Shown: positions 1 through 8,649 of the stretch, in pieces
Numbering within the stretch: position 1 is the stretch's first letter
Layout of the letters: every line of letters starts with the position of its first letter
Assembly (NCBI GenBank): GCA_023807065.1
Contig: JAJJLU010004464.1
Location: 1-12,802 of the forward strand
Length of the DNA stretch: 12,802 nucleotides
From: Isotricha intestinalis
Lineage: Eukaryota > Ciliophora > Litostomatea > Vestibuliferida > Isotrichidae
Reading direction: 5' to 3'
Position numbers and translations under genes: made by a program
Notes under the pieces: model-generated
Seen by the model: the letters and a program-made list of their open reading frames with translations, nothing else
What the model was told of the DNA's origin: nothing
Databases searched by the model: none

Positions 1-1509
1 AAAAAGTTTTTTGAATTAATAAGAATATTCAATAATTTTTAAATCAAATAATTAAAATAATTTAATAAATCTAAAAAGGAGTGACATTTTATTTTTCTTT
101 TATAAATTTTTTATCTTTTTTCCAATCTTGAATAGCTTTTCATTCTCCGAAGAATATATTAAACTTTTTTCATTTTTATAATTTCTAAGTTCGATAATCT
201 TTATTATAGATTAATATTCTTGTTATTCTATCTGATTAAATAATATAATTTATGGAAAAGAAAAACTCCTTTAAATTCTTAAATGATATATATCATATTT
301 TTAATATGAATTTAAAATATTATTTAATTAACAAATAGAGGAAATTAATTAATTAGTATTGGAATTTCCAAAATTGAATGGATGCTATTTTAATTCACCA
401 GCATTGTATTTTGGTAATTAAATCTTAATTTAATTTCTTACTAACCAATGCTCATCTAAATTTTATTCAATAAATTTAACATATTTTTTCAAAAACAATT
501 CTTTCATCATTTAATTTAGTTAAAAGATAAAAAAATTTCATATTTTCTTTTGTTTTTTTAAACAAATGAAAAATTATGAGATTCATATAGTATAAATTTT
601 GGTTTATTGATAATGATACTGCTCTACCAATTTTTTAAAGTTATTTAAATAAAATTCTTTACTTTTTATTTTTGTTTTTTTTATAAAATTTCTTTTCTTC
701 AAAAAATTTATTTATGATTTTATTTCTATTTCCCTTATCCTTATTATTATTATCATTTAATATTGAAGAAATATATTATTTGTTGAAGATACTTTGAATA
801 AGTAATTTTTTGTATTTTTTCAAATTAATTTATTTTTGAATGTTTTAGTTTAAAAGAATTCAATTTGTTGTTTCTGAAAAATTATAATAAATTCAGAAAA
901 AAGAAAAATGATTTTAAAATTTTGAATAATTTCATAGTTTAATGGTGCTTGCATTTTTTAAATATTTCTAAAAGAATATTTTCAAATTTATATTGCTTTT
1001 TTATTAAATTTTTTCAAGTCAAATAAAATTTTCTCTTTATTTTATTAATTGTTTTGTTGTTTGAGAAAATTACTTTTTTGTTTTTTGATTTTTTGGTGTA
1101 TGAAAAATTTTAAATTTCTTAAAAATATAATTTTTTCAAATTTGTTTGGACACAGATATTTTAACCAATTTATTTAATTAATTATTCATTATTTGTATAA
1201 ATTAAATAAAGTTATTGAGTATTGATTTAAAGATATTTATTTGAGTTTTCTATTTCTTTTTTCAACATTTTAAATAAGAAAATTAATTTTAATTGATTCT
1301 TTTTTAAATTTGATTTTAATAAATAATCTTATTTCATATGAATTATATCAAAATTTTGAATTTTATACATTATTTCTATAATTACTATATAATTAAATAA
1401 AAGGTTTAATTGTTATATAATGGTTTTTCCAATTGTCTTTTTATCTTATTTCAATTACCATAAATATATTTTCTAAAAAAAATTTTGGTTATATATTTTA
1501 TCATTTTTT
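1..1509 (-). pseudogene. Possible decayed minus-strand coding region, no intact gene
   Basis: This 1.5 kb stretch has no intact reading frame on either strand. The plus strand is T-rich, as it is across the real minus-strand genes here, which suggests old minus-strand coding. Read on the minus strand, protein-like pieces follow one another in shifting frames. One piece at about 995-756 has only three stops in 80 codons, and one at about 775-479 has three stops in 99 codons, including a 52-codon run with none (634-479). Another at about 1500-1351 reads like protein (for example KDNWKNHYITIKPFI), and about 480-361 includes LDEHWLVRN and HPFNFGNSN. The interruptions inside pieces are nearly all TAA or TAG; TGA appears mainly where the frame has to change. 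I do not recognise the family. Base composition alone makes TAA the commonest stop, and I chose the frames by eye, so ordinary AT-rich spacer DNA remains possible. Confidence 0.33.
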
Positions 1510-2616
1510 TTAATAATTCACCAAAAATACTTCTAATTCAATAATAGAAAAATGATTACCCTCAGTTAAATTTAAATTTTTTCCGTAAGAACCATTTGGA
1601 TTACTCCAATGCTCTTTATTTGATAATATATTATCTTCTATTTGAAGAGAATTACTACCATTCCCAAAAATGGGACCATAATTACGATTTAACCCAACTT
1701 TATTGTTATTATAAATATTAAATTTTCTTTTTTGATTTAAAGAAAAAACAAAAGCGTCAGGATCAAGAAAGTACTCTCCTTTTTTTAAACTTTTCCATTT
1801 TATTTTAGTGAACCCCCCAAAAACATATCCTCCTGGAGTTTTTCCAATTACAAGAGTAGGACCTTTTTCATCACATAATCTGTGAAAATCACTTAATTTA
1901 TCACCATCTTTTGTTGCTCTATATAGTAAATTATATTTTATACTTTTATTAGGTGAAATCCATGAATTTATTAATCTTTCTTCTTCTATTTCATTGATCA
2001 ATAAAGAATTATTTAATAATGAAAAATTTTCATTTAATTTATTATTATTTTTAGTAAATTCATCCATTTTTTGTATTAAATCTTCAACTTTTAGTTTTAA
2101 TGAATTATTTTCTTTTTCAATTTGAATAATTTTTTTATTCATTGATTCAATTTTTTCATCCATTTTCTTTTCTAAACAACTATTTTCTTCTTTTAAGTCT
2201 TTTACTGTTTTCAATAAAGTTTGAATAATATCATTTTGATTTTGTTCAATTTTTTTTAATTCAATTAATATACAATCTTCTTCATCAAGGAGATTAACAA
2301 AATAAATAGTTTTACTATTATTTTGATTATTTGAATTATTTTTAATCTTAAAATTATTAGATTGAATCATTTTATTAAGCATTTTAATTACCTTTTCAAT
2401 TGAAGAAAATTGTTTAAACCAAAGATTTAATGTTTGAAGTTGAGTAAAATTAAAAATATTTCGATATATTATATTTGGAAAAGATTGTAAATCAATCAAT
2501 TCAAAATAAATTGAATCACCAATTGTTCCAAAATTTAATTTAAATTCAGAAATGTTATCTTTTAGATTAATTGATGAATTTTCAATAAATTGTAAATTTG
2601 GTTTTGGAGCTTCCAT
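1510..2616 (-). CDS. Coiled-coil protein with C-terminal TLDc domain
   Basis: A 368-residue protein. Residues 215-366 match the TLDc domain by pattern: LLYRATKDGDKLSDFHRLCD (230-249), then GPTLVIGKT, FGGFTKIKW, DAFVFSL, YGPIFGNG and the closing FSIIELEVFLV. TLDc domains occur in eukaryotic proteins such as OXR1 and NCOA7, are linked to oxidative-stress resistance and V-ATPase regulation, and have no catalytic residues to check. Residues about 128-205 form a long K/E/N-rich coiled coil, so the protein probably dimerises. Residues 20-125 look like a small mixed beta/helix head, including a helix with FSSIEKVIKMLNKMI (70-84), which I cannot name. There is no signal peptide or membrane segment, so it should be cytosolic. 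The start is the first ATG, preceded by A/T-rich leader, and the stop is TAA. It diverges from the large membrane protein gene. Confidence 0.88.
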   Translation of the reverse strand: MEAPKPNLQFIENSSINLKDNISEFKLNFGTIGDSIYFELIDLQSFPNIIYRNIFNFTQLQTLNLWFKQFSSIEKVIKMLNKMIQSNNFKIKNNSNNQNNSKTIYFVNLLDEEDCILIELKKIEQNQNDIIQTLLKTVKDLKEENSCLEKKMDEKIESMNKKIIQIEKENNSLKLKVEDLIQKMDEFTKNNNKLNENFSLLNNSLLINEIEEERLINSWISPNKSIKYNLLYRATKDGDKLSDFHRLCDEKGPTLVIGKTPGGYVFGGFTKIKWKSLKKGEYFLDPDAFVFSLNQKRKFNIYNNNKVGLNRNYGPIFGNGSNSLQIEDNILSNKEHWSNPNGSYGKNLNLTEGNHFSIIELEVFLVNY

Positions 2617-2713
2617 AAATATATAAATAAATGATAAAAATTTAGAAAATATAATTTACATTTGAAGATATTAATTATTATTTAATTAAAGATTAAGTAT
2701 ATTAATAAATAAC
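2617..2713. promoter_or_regulatory. Shared divergent promoter region (97 bp)
   Basis: The only DNA between the start codons of the TLDc gene (minus) and the large membrane protein gene (plus). Both 5' leaders and core promoters must fit here unless they reach into the genes. It is almost pure A/T. I see no motif that is shared with the other gene starts of the window. Confidence 0.5.
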
Positions 2714-5700
2714 ATGACATTTCTTTTATTTTTTTTATTTCAATTTATATGTTTTATCAAAGCAATAATTGAAAAAAATATTTATTTATTGAATAATTTT
2801 GATGAAGACAATTTATCAAATAATAAAGATAATGTTTTATTTTTAAATGAGTCTTTTGAACCAAATATTGATTATTTATTAAAAGGAAATGGTTCAAAAA
2901 TATTTTTTGGTTTTATTTCAAAAGATTTCAATTATATTTTTTTTCAAATAAAATTATGTGAAAATACAAATCTATATTATGACATTTTTTACAACAATTC
3001 AGATGGAAATAGGACAATAAATAAAAGTTATTCAAATAATTTTAATGTTGAACCAATTAAAGTTGACAATGATAAATTTATTAATTATATTGGTTTTGAT
3101 AATGTTAAGAGTGAATTTTTATTTAGATATAATTTCATTCTAAATAATCTAACAGAAATAACAGAGGATTTTTCATTATATATAAATGTTATAAATAAAT
3201 ATATATATATTGAATTTTATCCTTTAGAATATGATAAAATAATTGATTATAAAATTATATTAGGGAAAAATATAACAAATGAATGTGAATTACATCAAAT
3301 TCGGAATTTCTCAAATATTAAAATTTTTAATTTTTCACTTTCAACAAACAAAGATACTCTTATAATAAAATTAGATGAAATAATACTGGAATCATCGAAT
3401 TATTTCATTCATATAATAGCATCTCTAAATAATATTACATTTTCATATGAATTAACTACATTTAATTATGAAATAATTCCTTATGAAATCAAAAATAAAT
3501 TATATTATTTTGAAGATGAAGATAAAATTATCTTTAAAACAACATCAAACAAAACATATTTTATTCAATGGAATGATAATTCTGCTAAATCAATTCAAAT
3601 TTATAAAACAACAGATAATATAATATTTAATAGTTCATATGCCCAAGATACATTTTTTTTAACAATTTTATCAAATGAAAATTATTATATAATTTATCAC
3701 TCTAAATTAGAAACAAAATACATATACTTTGATCTTTTGGATGAGAAAGGAAAATATATAGACGAAGAAGAAGGAAGTTATTTTATGTTACATGGAAACA
3801 GTAATTTAAGTTTTTATGGAAATATTGAAAAATTTAAAAAAGAAGATAATATAATATTATTTGTTTACATGAATAATATTCATAATCTAACTATCTTTAA
3901 TTATTCTTTATATAATGAAAATAATAATGTAATATTAACTGATATTCCTAAAAGAATTGATGAAAATAATACTAAAGAAAATGAATATATGTTTTATTTA
4001 ATCATCAAAAAAAGCATAGAAAGTCAATTCATTCAAATAAATTTAAATGTAGAATGTATTGAAAATAGTTTTGAAACAAATAAAACAGTTTATATAAAAT
4101 ATTTCAATTATATAGAAATAAAGGATGGGATGTCTGTTAAAAAAAATAATATGAATATTCCAATTTTTTACAAAATAAATAGAACATACGATGATTATGA
4201 TAAAAATTTAATATTTTATACAAAATATGAAAACACTTTTCAAATATATTATGGTGATTATATCACAGATGAAGGAACAATAAATTTAAATATAATAAAT
4301 CAAAAGATTCAAATTTTCAATTATTCAGATGATTTAACAAAAAATATTATAACAATTAAAGTCTTGATTAGGGAAGAAAATGAAAAAAGTTTTGAAATAA
4401 ATGATAAATTTAATACATCTTTAAATTTACACTATATCAATTCAAAAAAAAGAGAAAATTTTATTCAAAATTACAAATGTATAAATGATTTACTTATTTT
4501 AAATATATATGAAGAAAATTCAAATGATAAAATTTTATTTTTCAAAAACATAAATGAATTCGAAATTCATTATTCAAATAATTTTTCCAATTATGATGAT
4601 ATCGAAAGTATATTTAAAAGTAGAGATAATCTTGTTGAAAAAATTGTAGAGGTGAAAAATAATATTGATATAATTTATATTAATTGTTCATACTATAATA
4701 ATGAACCTAATTATAATAATAAATCCATTATTTTATACCAATTGAATTTAACTAATACAAAAATAGAAAATGTAGAATCAAGTTCATTTTTTTATTTATT
4801 CTTGGGGAACAATATTAATTCCACAATATCTTTTAACAAAAATTTAGAAAATAAAGAAATTAAATTAAAACTTTTTCTAGAAGACTCAAAAGATAGTTCA
4901 GTTGATATTGTTTTAAATGATAAATTAATTTTTAAGTTAAATAATGAAAATAAAACATATAATTTTTCTTTTAACTTAAAATCTGAAACAAAATTATTTT
5001 TCAATAACACAGATAATGCCTCTTTAATTAATATTCAAGTAGGATTAATTGATGAATTATATGATGTATTAAACAATACAAAATATTATAAAGAAGTCAA
5101 TGATAAAATTATATTAATATATGATAAAAACCAACCTTCAATTGAAGTCAGAGTTTCAATTAAATCAAAAAATAAAAACACTGAAATATGTTTTAACCAA
5201 GATGATGAAGCAAATTTTCCTTTTTTATATTTTTCAAAGGAAAATTGTGAAGAAATTCTTCCTTATTCTTATAAAAGTTTAAATATGAAATATAAAGAAA
5301 ATAATAAAATCCAATATATTTCTTTAATTACTTCAGATAAAGTTGATTTAAATTATACTTATGTTCAAACCATTAACACTGGAGAAGAGAATGTAACTAA
5401 AATTAATTATACTGGAATTTCTCAAATTAATTTTAAAATGAAACAAAAATATTTGTTTTATCAAGTAACTCTTTGTTCAGATCCTCAAGAAGTAAAAATA
5501 AATTCTAATCATAATTATTTTTCAGAGAGAAATAATTATGGTTTGATTGAAAATGAAGAAAATAAGACAAATTTATTTGAATTTACACAAGGAAATTGTA
5601 TTTTTCATTATGCCCAAATAGAAAATGAAATTAAAATTAAGAATATTGAATCAAAATCTTTAAATGTAGAAGTAAAAACAGACAATAAATCAAATATTTT

Positions 5701-6187
5701 TAATATTACTTTTAAGAATCTAGAAAATATTTTCAATGTAAAAGATTTTGAATATTATATAATAATGACAAATAACATTTCATTATTTAATTTATCTAAT
5801 ACATGTTTAATATATGATATTATAAATGATACAAATAAATATAAAGACGATAAAAATTTAAATATTTTTGATGTTAAATATCCAAAAGAATATTATTCAA
5901 TAGAACCTGGACTCTATAATTCCTCAATTAAAACTACAGTGGTAGCAAGGCAAAAAAAGGAACCATATATTTTAATATATTACAATATAAATGAAACATT
6001 TTCTTATGAATATCCTATTGATTCTTGGTTTTTTGGGGCTATGTTTATGACTCTTATATCAATTTTATTTTTAATTATCTTCATTTGTATTAATTATAAA
6101 AGGAATCAAAATGAAAAACGTAAAAGTTTTGATGATAAAGATTCAGAAGAATTAGAAAAAAATATAAATTTAGTTAATATTGAATAA
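2714..6187 (+). CDS. Large N-glycosylated type I membrane protein
   Basis: A 1157-residue protein with an N-terminal signal peptide (hydrophobic core TFLLFFLFQFICFIKA, likely cleavage near residue 17), one membrane segment near the C-terminus (WFFGAMFMTLISILFLIIFI from 1105, to about 1126) and a 31-residue tail that begins with NYKR and is rich in charge. The 1090-residue ectodomain carries about 40 N-x-S/T sequons, is poor in cysteine and alternates short hydrophobic strands with polar turns, which suggests repeated beta-sandwich modules. The two ends look related: FFQIKLC (76-82) and FYQVTLC (915-921) each sit before a similarly patterned stretch. I do not recognise the family. The topology is firm; a role as surface receptor, adhesin or coat protein is inference. 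The reading frame is unbroken over 3.4 kb, and the start is the first ATG, directly before the signal peptide. Confidence 0.85.
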   Translation: MTFLLFFLFQFICFIKAIIEKNIYLLNNFDEDNLSNNKDNVLFLNESFEPNIDYLLKGNGSKIFFGFISKDFNYIFFQIKLCENTNLYYDIFYNNSDGNRTINKSYSNNFNVEPIKVDNDKFINYIGFDNVKSEFLFRYNFILNNLTEITEDFSLYINVINKYIYIEFYPLEYDKIIDYKIILGKNITNECELHQIRNFSNIKIFNFSLSTNKDTLIIKLDEIILESSNYFIHIIASLNNITFSYELTTFNYEIIPYEIKNKLYYFEDEDKIIFKTTSNKTYFIQWNDNSAKSIQIYKTTDNIIFNSSYAQDTFFLTILSNENYYIIYHSKLETKYIYFDLLDEKGKYIDEEEGSYFMLHGNSNLSFYGNIEKFKKEDNIILFVYMNNIHNLTIFNYSLYNENNNVILTDIPKRIDENNTKENEYMFYLIIKKSIESQFIQINLNVECIENSFETNKTVYIKYFNYIEIKDGMSVKKNNMNIPIFYKINRTYDDYDKNLIFYTKYENTFQIYYGDYITDEGTINLNIINQKIQIFNYSDDLTKNIITIKVLIREENEKSFEINDKFNTSLNLHYINSKKRENFIQNYKCINDLLILNIYEENSNDKILFFKNINEFEIHYSNNFSNYDDIESIFKSRDNLVEKIVEVKNNIDIIYINCSYYNNEPNYNNKSIILYQLNLTNTKIENVESSSFFYLFLGNNINSTISFNKNLENKEIKLKLFLEDSKDSSVDIVLNDKLIFKLNNENKTYNFSFNLKSETKLFFNNTDNASLINIQVGLIDELYDVLNNTKYYKEVNDKIILIYDKNQPSIEVRVSIKSKNKNTEICFNQDDEANFPFLYFSKENCEEILPYSYKSLNMKYKENNKIQYISLITSDKVDLNYTYVQTINTGEENVTKINYTGISQINFKMKQKYLFYQVTLCSDPQEVKINSNHNYFSERNNYGLIENEENKTNLFEFTQGNCIFHYAQIENEIKIKNIESKSLNVEVKTDNKSNIFNITFKNLENIFNVKDFEYYIIMTNNISLFNLSNTCLIYDIINDTNKYKDDKNLNIFDVKYPKEYYSIEPGLYNSSIKTTVVARQKKEPYILIYYNINETFSYEYPIDSWFFGAMFMTLISILFLIIFICINYKRNQNEKRKSFDDKDSEELEKNINLVNIE

Positions 6188-6271
6188 AAAATTAATTAAA
6201 TAATTATTTAATTGTTTTTTAACTGATTTAAAAATAGTTCATATTTTTTGAAATTCCAAATAATTTAAATT
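6188..6271. repeat. Convergent 3' spacer with 20-bp perfect palindrome
   Basis: The 84-bp spacer lies between the 3' ends of two convergent genes. It contains a perfect palindrome at 6194-6213 (aattaaataattatttaatt), six bases after the TAA of the plus-strand gene. It is made only of A and T, so it may be chance, but a second perfect inverted repeat lies in the other convergent spacer of this window (9364-9398). A role in 3'-end formation for both genes is inference. Confidence 0.4.
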
Positions 6272-7375
6272 TTAATTAATTAGGGCATATCTTGACATTA
6301 CAACTCTCCATTCAACTCCTTTTCCCATTAAAGAGTTAAAATTGTTTATATCTTGATAATATCCAAGATAAGAAACTATTTTACTATTTTCTGAGTTGGG
6401 TTCTAATTTTGTGGAAATTTCTAAAGTTTGATTATTATTATAAATTATAAGGTGAATATCATAATTATAATTTTCTAAATTTTCTTTTTTCACATCAATT
6501 CTAATTTGAATTTTGTTTGGTTGATGAATATATAACTTGAAATTAAATAAATTATCGAGATTAATACTCTTATTAATTGAGTGATTATCCCAATTGAAAA
6601 TTGTTTGATCTAAATTTTGTTCATTATAACTTTCAAATTTTATAGCATTAAATAATGGATTTATATTTTGTACATTTCTTGTTATTTCTTCATTTTTTCT
6701 TTTAATTTTATTTAAATATTCATCAATTTTATTATACATTTGAGGAGAAAAATTATTATTACCGCCTAAAATATTTTGTATCATCCTTAAATTTTGATTT
6801 ATTTTTTCTTTGTAATTATCACGTATCCCCTTTAATTTACTTTCAAATTCCAAAAATTCTTTTCTTTTTATTTCAAAATGTTGAAGAATATTTTTTTTAA
6901 AGTTTTCAATTTCATCTAATTTTATTCTTTCAATAGAGTCCAATAAAAGTTTATTTTTTTTACATTGTAAATAATTTTGTTCTATTTCATTTTCAAAAAT
7001 TAGTACCTTATGAAAATCTTTTAAAAAATTCAGAATATTTTTTTCTCTAATTAATTTTGAATTAAAAAAATGATGATTTATATGTAAATTTCTTTCATTT
7101 TTTTTGAAATCTTTACAACATTCAATACAAAAATCAAAGTCAAGTTGGGTACTCTTTATCATATCATTATAAGTAAAAACAGAAGCTAAATCTGGTCTTA
7201 CCACATATTCATCCAATTTTGGATTGTCATTACATGATAAACAATAACAATTTTTTTCTATTAAATAACAATATTCTATACATTTCTGACAATATAATGC
7301 ATTACAATAAGGGCATTGACGTGGATTTTGAATTCTTCTTTGACATTTAAAACATAATTGTTCTTCTCCTTCCAT
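6272..7375 (-). CDS. RING-like zinc-finger protein with coiled coil
   Basis: A 367-residue protein. The N-terminus has closely spaced cysteine pairs: C8-x2-C11, C21-x2-C24, C29-x2-C32 and C43/C45-x2-C48, in a RING-like order (NPRQCPYCNALYCQKCIEYC at 17-36). The usual RING histidine is replaced: A26 sits where CGH would place it. A second possible zinc site, C83-x2-C86/C87 with H98, H101 and H102, lies where TRIM-type proteins carry a B-box. Residues about 118-235 are predicted helix and coiled coil by their K/E/L heptad pattern. Residues 265-360 alternate like a beta-sandwich, perhaps a degenerate MATH-like or TRIM C-terminal domain, which I cannot confirm. RING/B-box/coiled-coil proteins are usually ubiquitin E3 ligases, so this could be an E3 or a zinc-binding scaffold. 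No signal peptide or membrane segment is present. The start is the only ATG upstream of the first cysteines. Confidence 0.8.
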   Translation of the reverse strand: MEGEEQLCFKCQRRIQNPRQCPYCNALYCQKCIEYCYLIEKNCYCLSCNDNPKLDEYVVRPDLASVFTYNDMIKSTQLDFDFCIECCKDFKKNERNLHINHHFFNSKLIREKNILNFLKDFHKVLIFENEIEQNYLQCKKNKLLLDSIERIKLDEIENFKKNILQHFEIKRKEFLEFESKLKGIRDNYKEKINQNLRMIQNILGGNNNFSPQMYNKIDEYLNKIKRKNEEITRNVQNINPLFNAIKFESYNEQNLDQTIFNWDNHSINKSINLDNLFNFKLYIHQPNKIQIRIDVKKENLENYNYDIHLIIYNNNQTLEISTKLEPNSENSKIVSYLGYYQDINNFNSLMGKGVEWRVVMSRYALIN

Positions 7376-7439
7376 TTTATATTTTTTATTTTAATTAATT
7401 TTTTGTATGAATAATTTTTTTTTACAATTTTTAATTAAA
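7376..7439. promoter_or_regulatory. Very short divergent promoter region
   Basis: Only 64 bp separate the start codon of the RING-like gene (minus) from the preferred start at 7440 of the next gene (plus), or 31 bp if the upstream ATG at 7407 is used. Two transcription starts must share this A/T-only spacer or reach into the opposite coding sequence. Confidence 0.5.
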
Positions 7440-8504
7440 ATGAATACTGATTTAAATTCTTTTATTTATTCTCCTAAAGATACTATTCATTTTTTTGGTG
7501 AATATGATAATGAAGATGAAAAAGAATTTGATATCTTAAATAATTTTTTCTGTTATAAAGAAGATAAAGAAAATTTTGATGAAATCAACTTTAACAACAT
7601 TACAAATGTAAGTGAAACAGATAAATTTGAAAACAATGAAAAAGGAAAAAAATTTAAATCTAATTTAGATAATGATAATGAATTAAATGAAACAAGTTTA
7701 ACTTTACAAGAAGAAATTGAAGAAGAAATTAAACAAATTCCAAAAGAAAATAAAATTATCGAAAATCCAAATTTAATTTTTAAAATAGACAAAATTAATA
7801 AAAAAAAGAAACAAAAATGTAAAATTCATATTATAAGGAAAAATGATCCAGATACAATAAGAAGAAAAATAAAACCTCATTTTCATAAATATTTTATAGA
7901 TTTATTAAATAAAAAAATTCAACAGAAAAAACTTAATTCAAAAAAAATAAAAAAATTTTTAAAATTAAATAATTATTTAACATCTACAGTAAGCATAAAT
8001 TTAAATAAGAAATTAATAGAAAGAAAAATAGGAAATATTTTAAAATACGAACCAATAAGTTCTAAATATAGAACTTATGATTTTAAAAATAATGCAAAAC
8101 TTGTAAATCTAATTTTAAAAAAAAATGATATTGAGATTAATAAAATTTTAAATATGAAATATAAAGATTTGTTTTCTATTTTTCTTAATTCTCAGTGTTA
8201 TAAAAATTTACTTGAAAAATTAAGAAAAAAAGAAGGCGAAAATTATGTAAAGTTATTTGATGAAACAGGAAAAAATTTTGTTTTTTATTTTATGTTTACA
8301 GAACCTAAAAATGAAAAAAATAAAGATATTATTAATAGGGATAAATTTGGGAATCATTCCCAAAGAAATGAAATTAGTTTTACATTAAATGAAAATCAAT
8401 CAAATGAATCTTTATTTTTTAATTATTATAATAATGAAGATTTTGAAATGTCATCTGATTTATTTTTAAAATTAGAATTCAAAAATGTATGTTTTAAAAA
8501 TTGA
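7440..8504 (+). CDS. Unrecognised basic protein with conserved-looking core
   Basis: A 354-residue protein if translated from the ATG at 7440. An in-frame ATG at 7407 would add 11 residues, but 7440 has the AAA just before ATG seen at most starts in this window, and 7407 has TTGT. Residues 20-100 are acidic and low in complexity. Residues 111-116 (KKKKQK) look like a nuclear-localisation cluster. The segment 121-275 is dense in charged and aromatic residues, with DPDTIRRKIKPHFHKYFIDL (126-145) and, at about 232-275, YKDLFSIFLNSQCYKNLLEK followed by LRKKEGENYVKLFDETGKNF. It looks like a compact helical domain of a protist-specific family that I cannot name. There is no signal peptide or membrane segment. 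A nuclear DNA- or RNA-associated role is speculation from the basic content. This is the only gene here ending in TGA; a TAA follows one codon later. Confidence 0.78.
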   Translation: MNTDLNSFIYSPKDTIHFFGEYDNEDEKEFDILNNFFCYKEDKENFDEINFNNITNVSETDKFENNEKGKKFKSNLDNDNELNETSLTLQEEIEEEIKQIPKENKIIENPNLIFKIDKINKKKKQKCKIHIIRKNDPDTIRRKIKPHFHKYFIDLLNKKIQQKKLNSKKIKKFLKLNNYLTSTVSINLNKKLIERKIGNILKYEPISSKYRTYDFKNNAKLVNLILKKNDIEINKILNMKYKDLFSIFLNSQCYKNLLEKLRKKEGENYVKLFDETGKNFVFYFMFTEPKNEKNKDIINRDKFGNHSQRNEISFTLNENQSNESLFFNYYNNEDFEMSSDLFLKLEFKNVCFKN

Positions 8505-8649
8505 ATTTAACTATTTATAAATATATAATTTATGAGTGTTTCATATAATTATTAAAAAAAGGAAAAATTTATTAAAATTAAATATAAACCTCAAGCATAA
8601 AAAATTATTTTAATTTTTTAAAAAAAAATAATATAAAGAAAATAAAAAA
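8505..8649. promoter_or_regulatory. A-rich leader before secreted-protein gene
   Basis: A 145-bp spacer between two same-direction genes. Its last 40 bases are mostly A with few T, running into AAAAAA just before ATG. The same A-loaded leader precedes the small secreted gene at 11023, so it is likely the untranslated leader of the secreted-protein gene. No clear terminator for the upstream gene is visible. Confidence 0.35.

Noticed and set aside
1451..1504. Short minus-strand ATG frame (MIKYITKIFF...) just after the TLDc stop codon
   Set aside because: Only 17 codons, with no supporting features; at most part of the decayed region.
1..1509. Ciliate-type genetic code (TAA/TAG = Gln) for the whole window
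   Set aside because: Seven long intact frames contain no internal TAA or TAG and write Gln as CAA; six of them end in TAA. The TAA-rich look of 1-1509 can come from decay or simply from base composition.
2626..2634. TCATTTATT on the minus strand, 9 bases before the TLDc ATG, resembling the trichomonad initiator element
   Set aside because: The other gene starts in the window lack a matching element at that position, and the motif is likely by chance in such A/T-rich DNA.
4792..5010. 72-residue minus-strand frame inside the large membrane protein gene
   Set aside because: It lies fully antisense to a strong gene, has low-complexity content and no recognisable domain; it is a shadow of the real frame.
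7553..7792. 79-residue minus-strand frame rich in Ser/Leu/Phe
   Set aside because: It is antisense to the acidic, low-complexity N-terminus of the gene at 7440; complementing GAA/GAT/AAA codons yields such hydrophobic frames.
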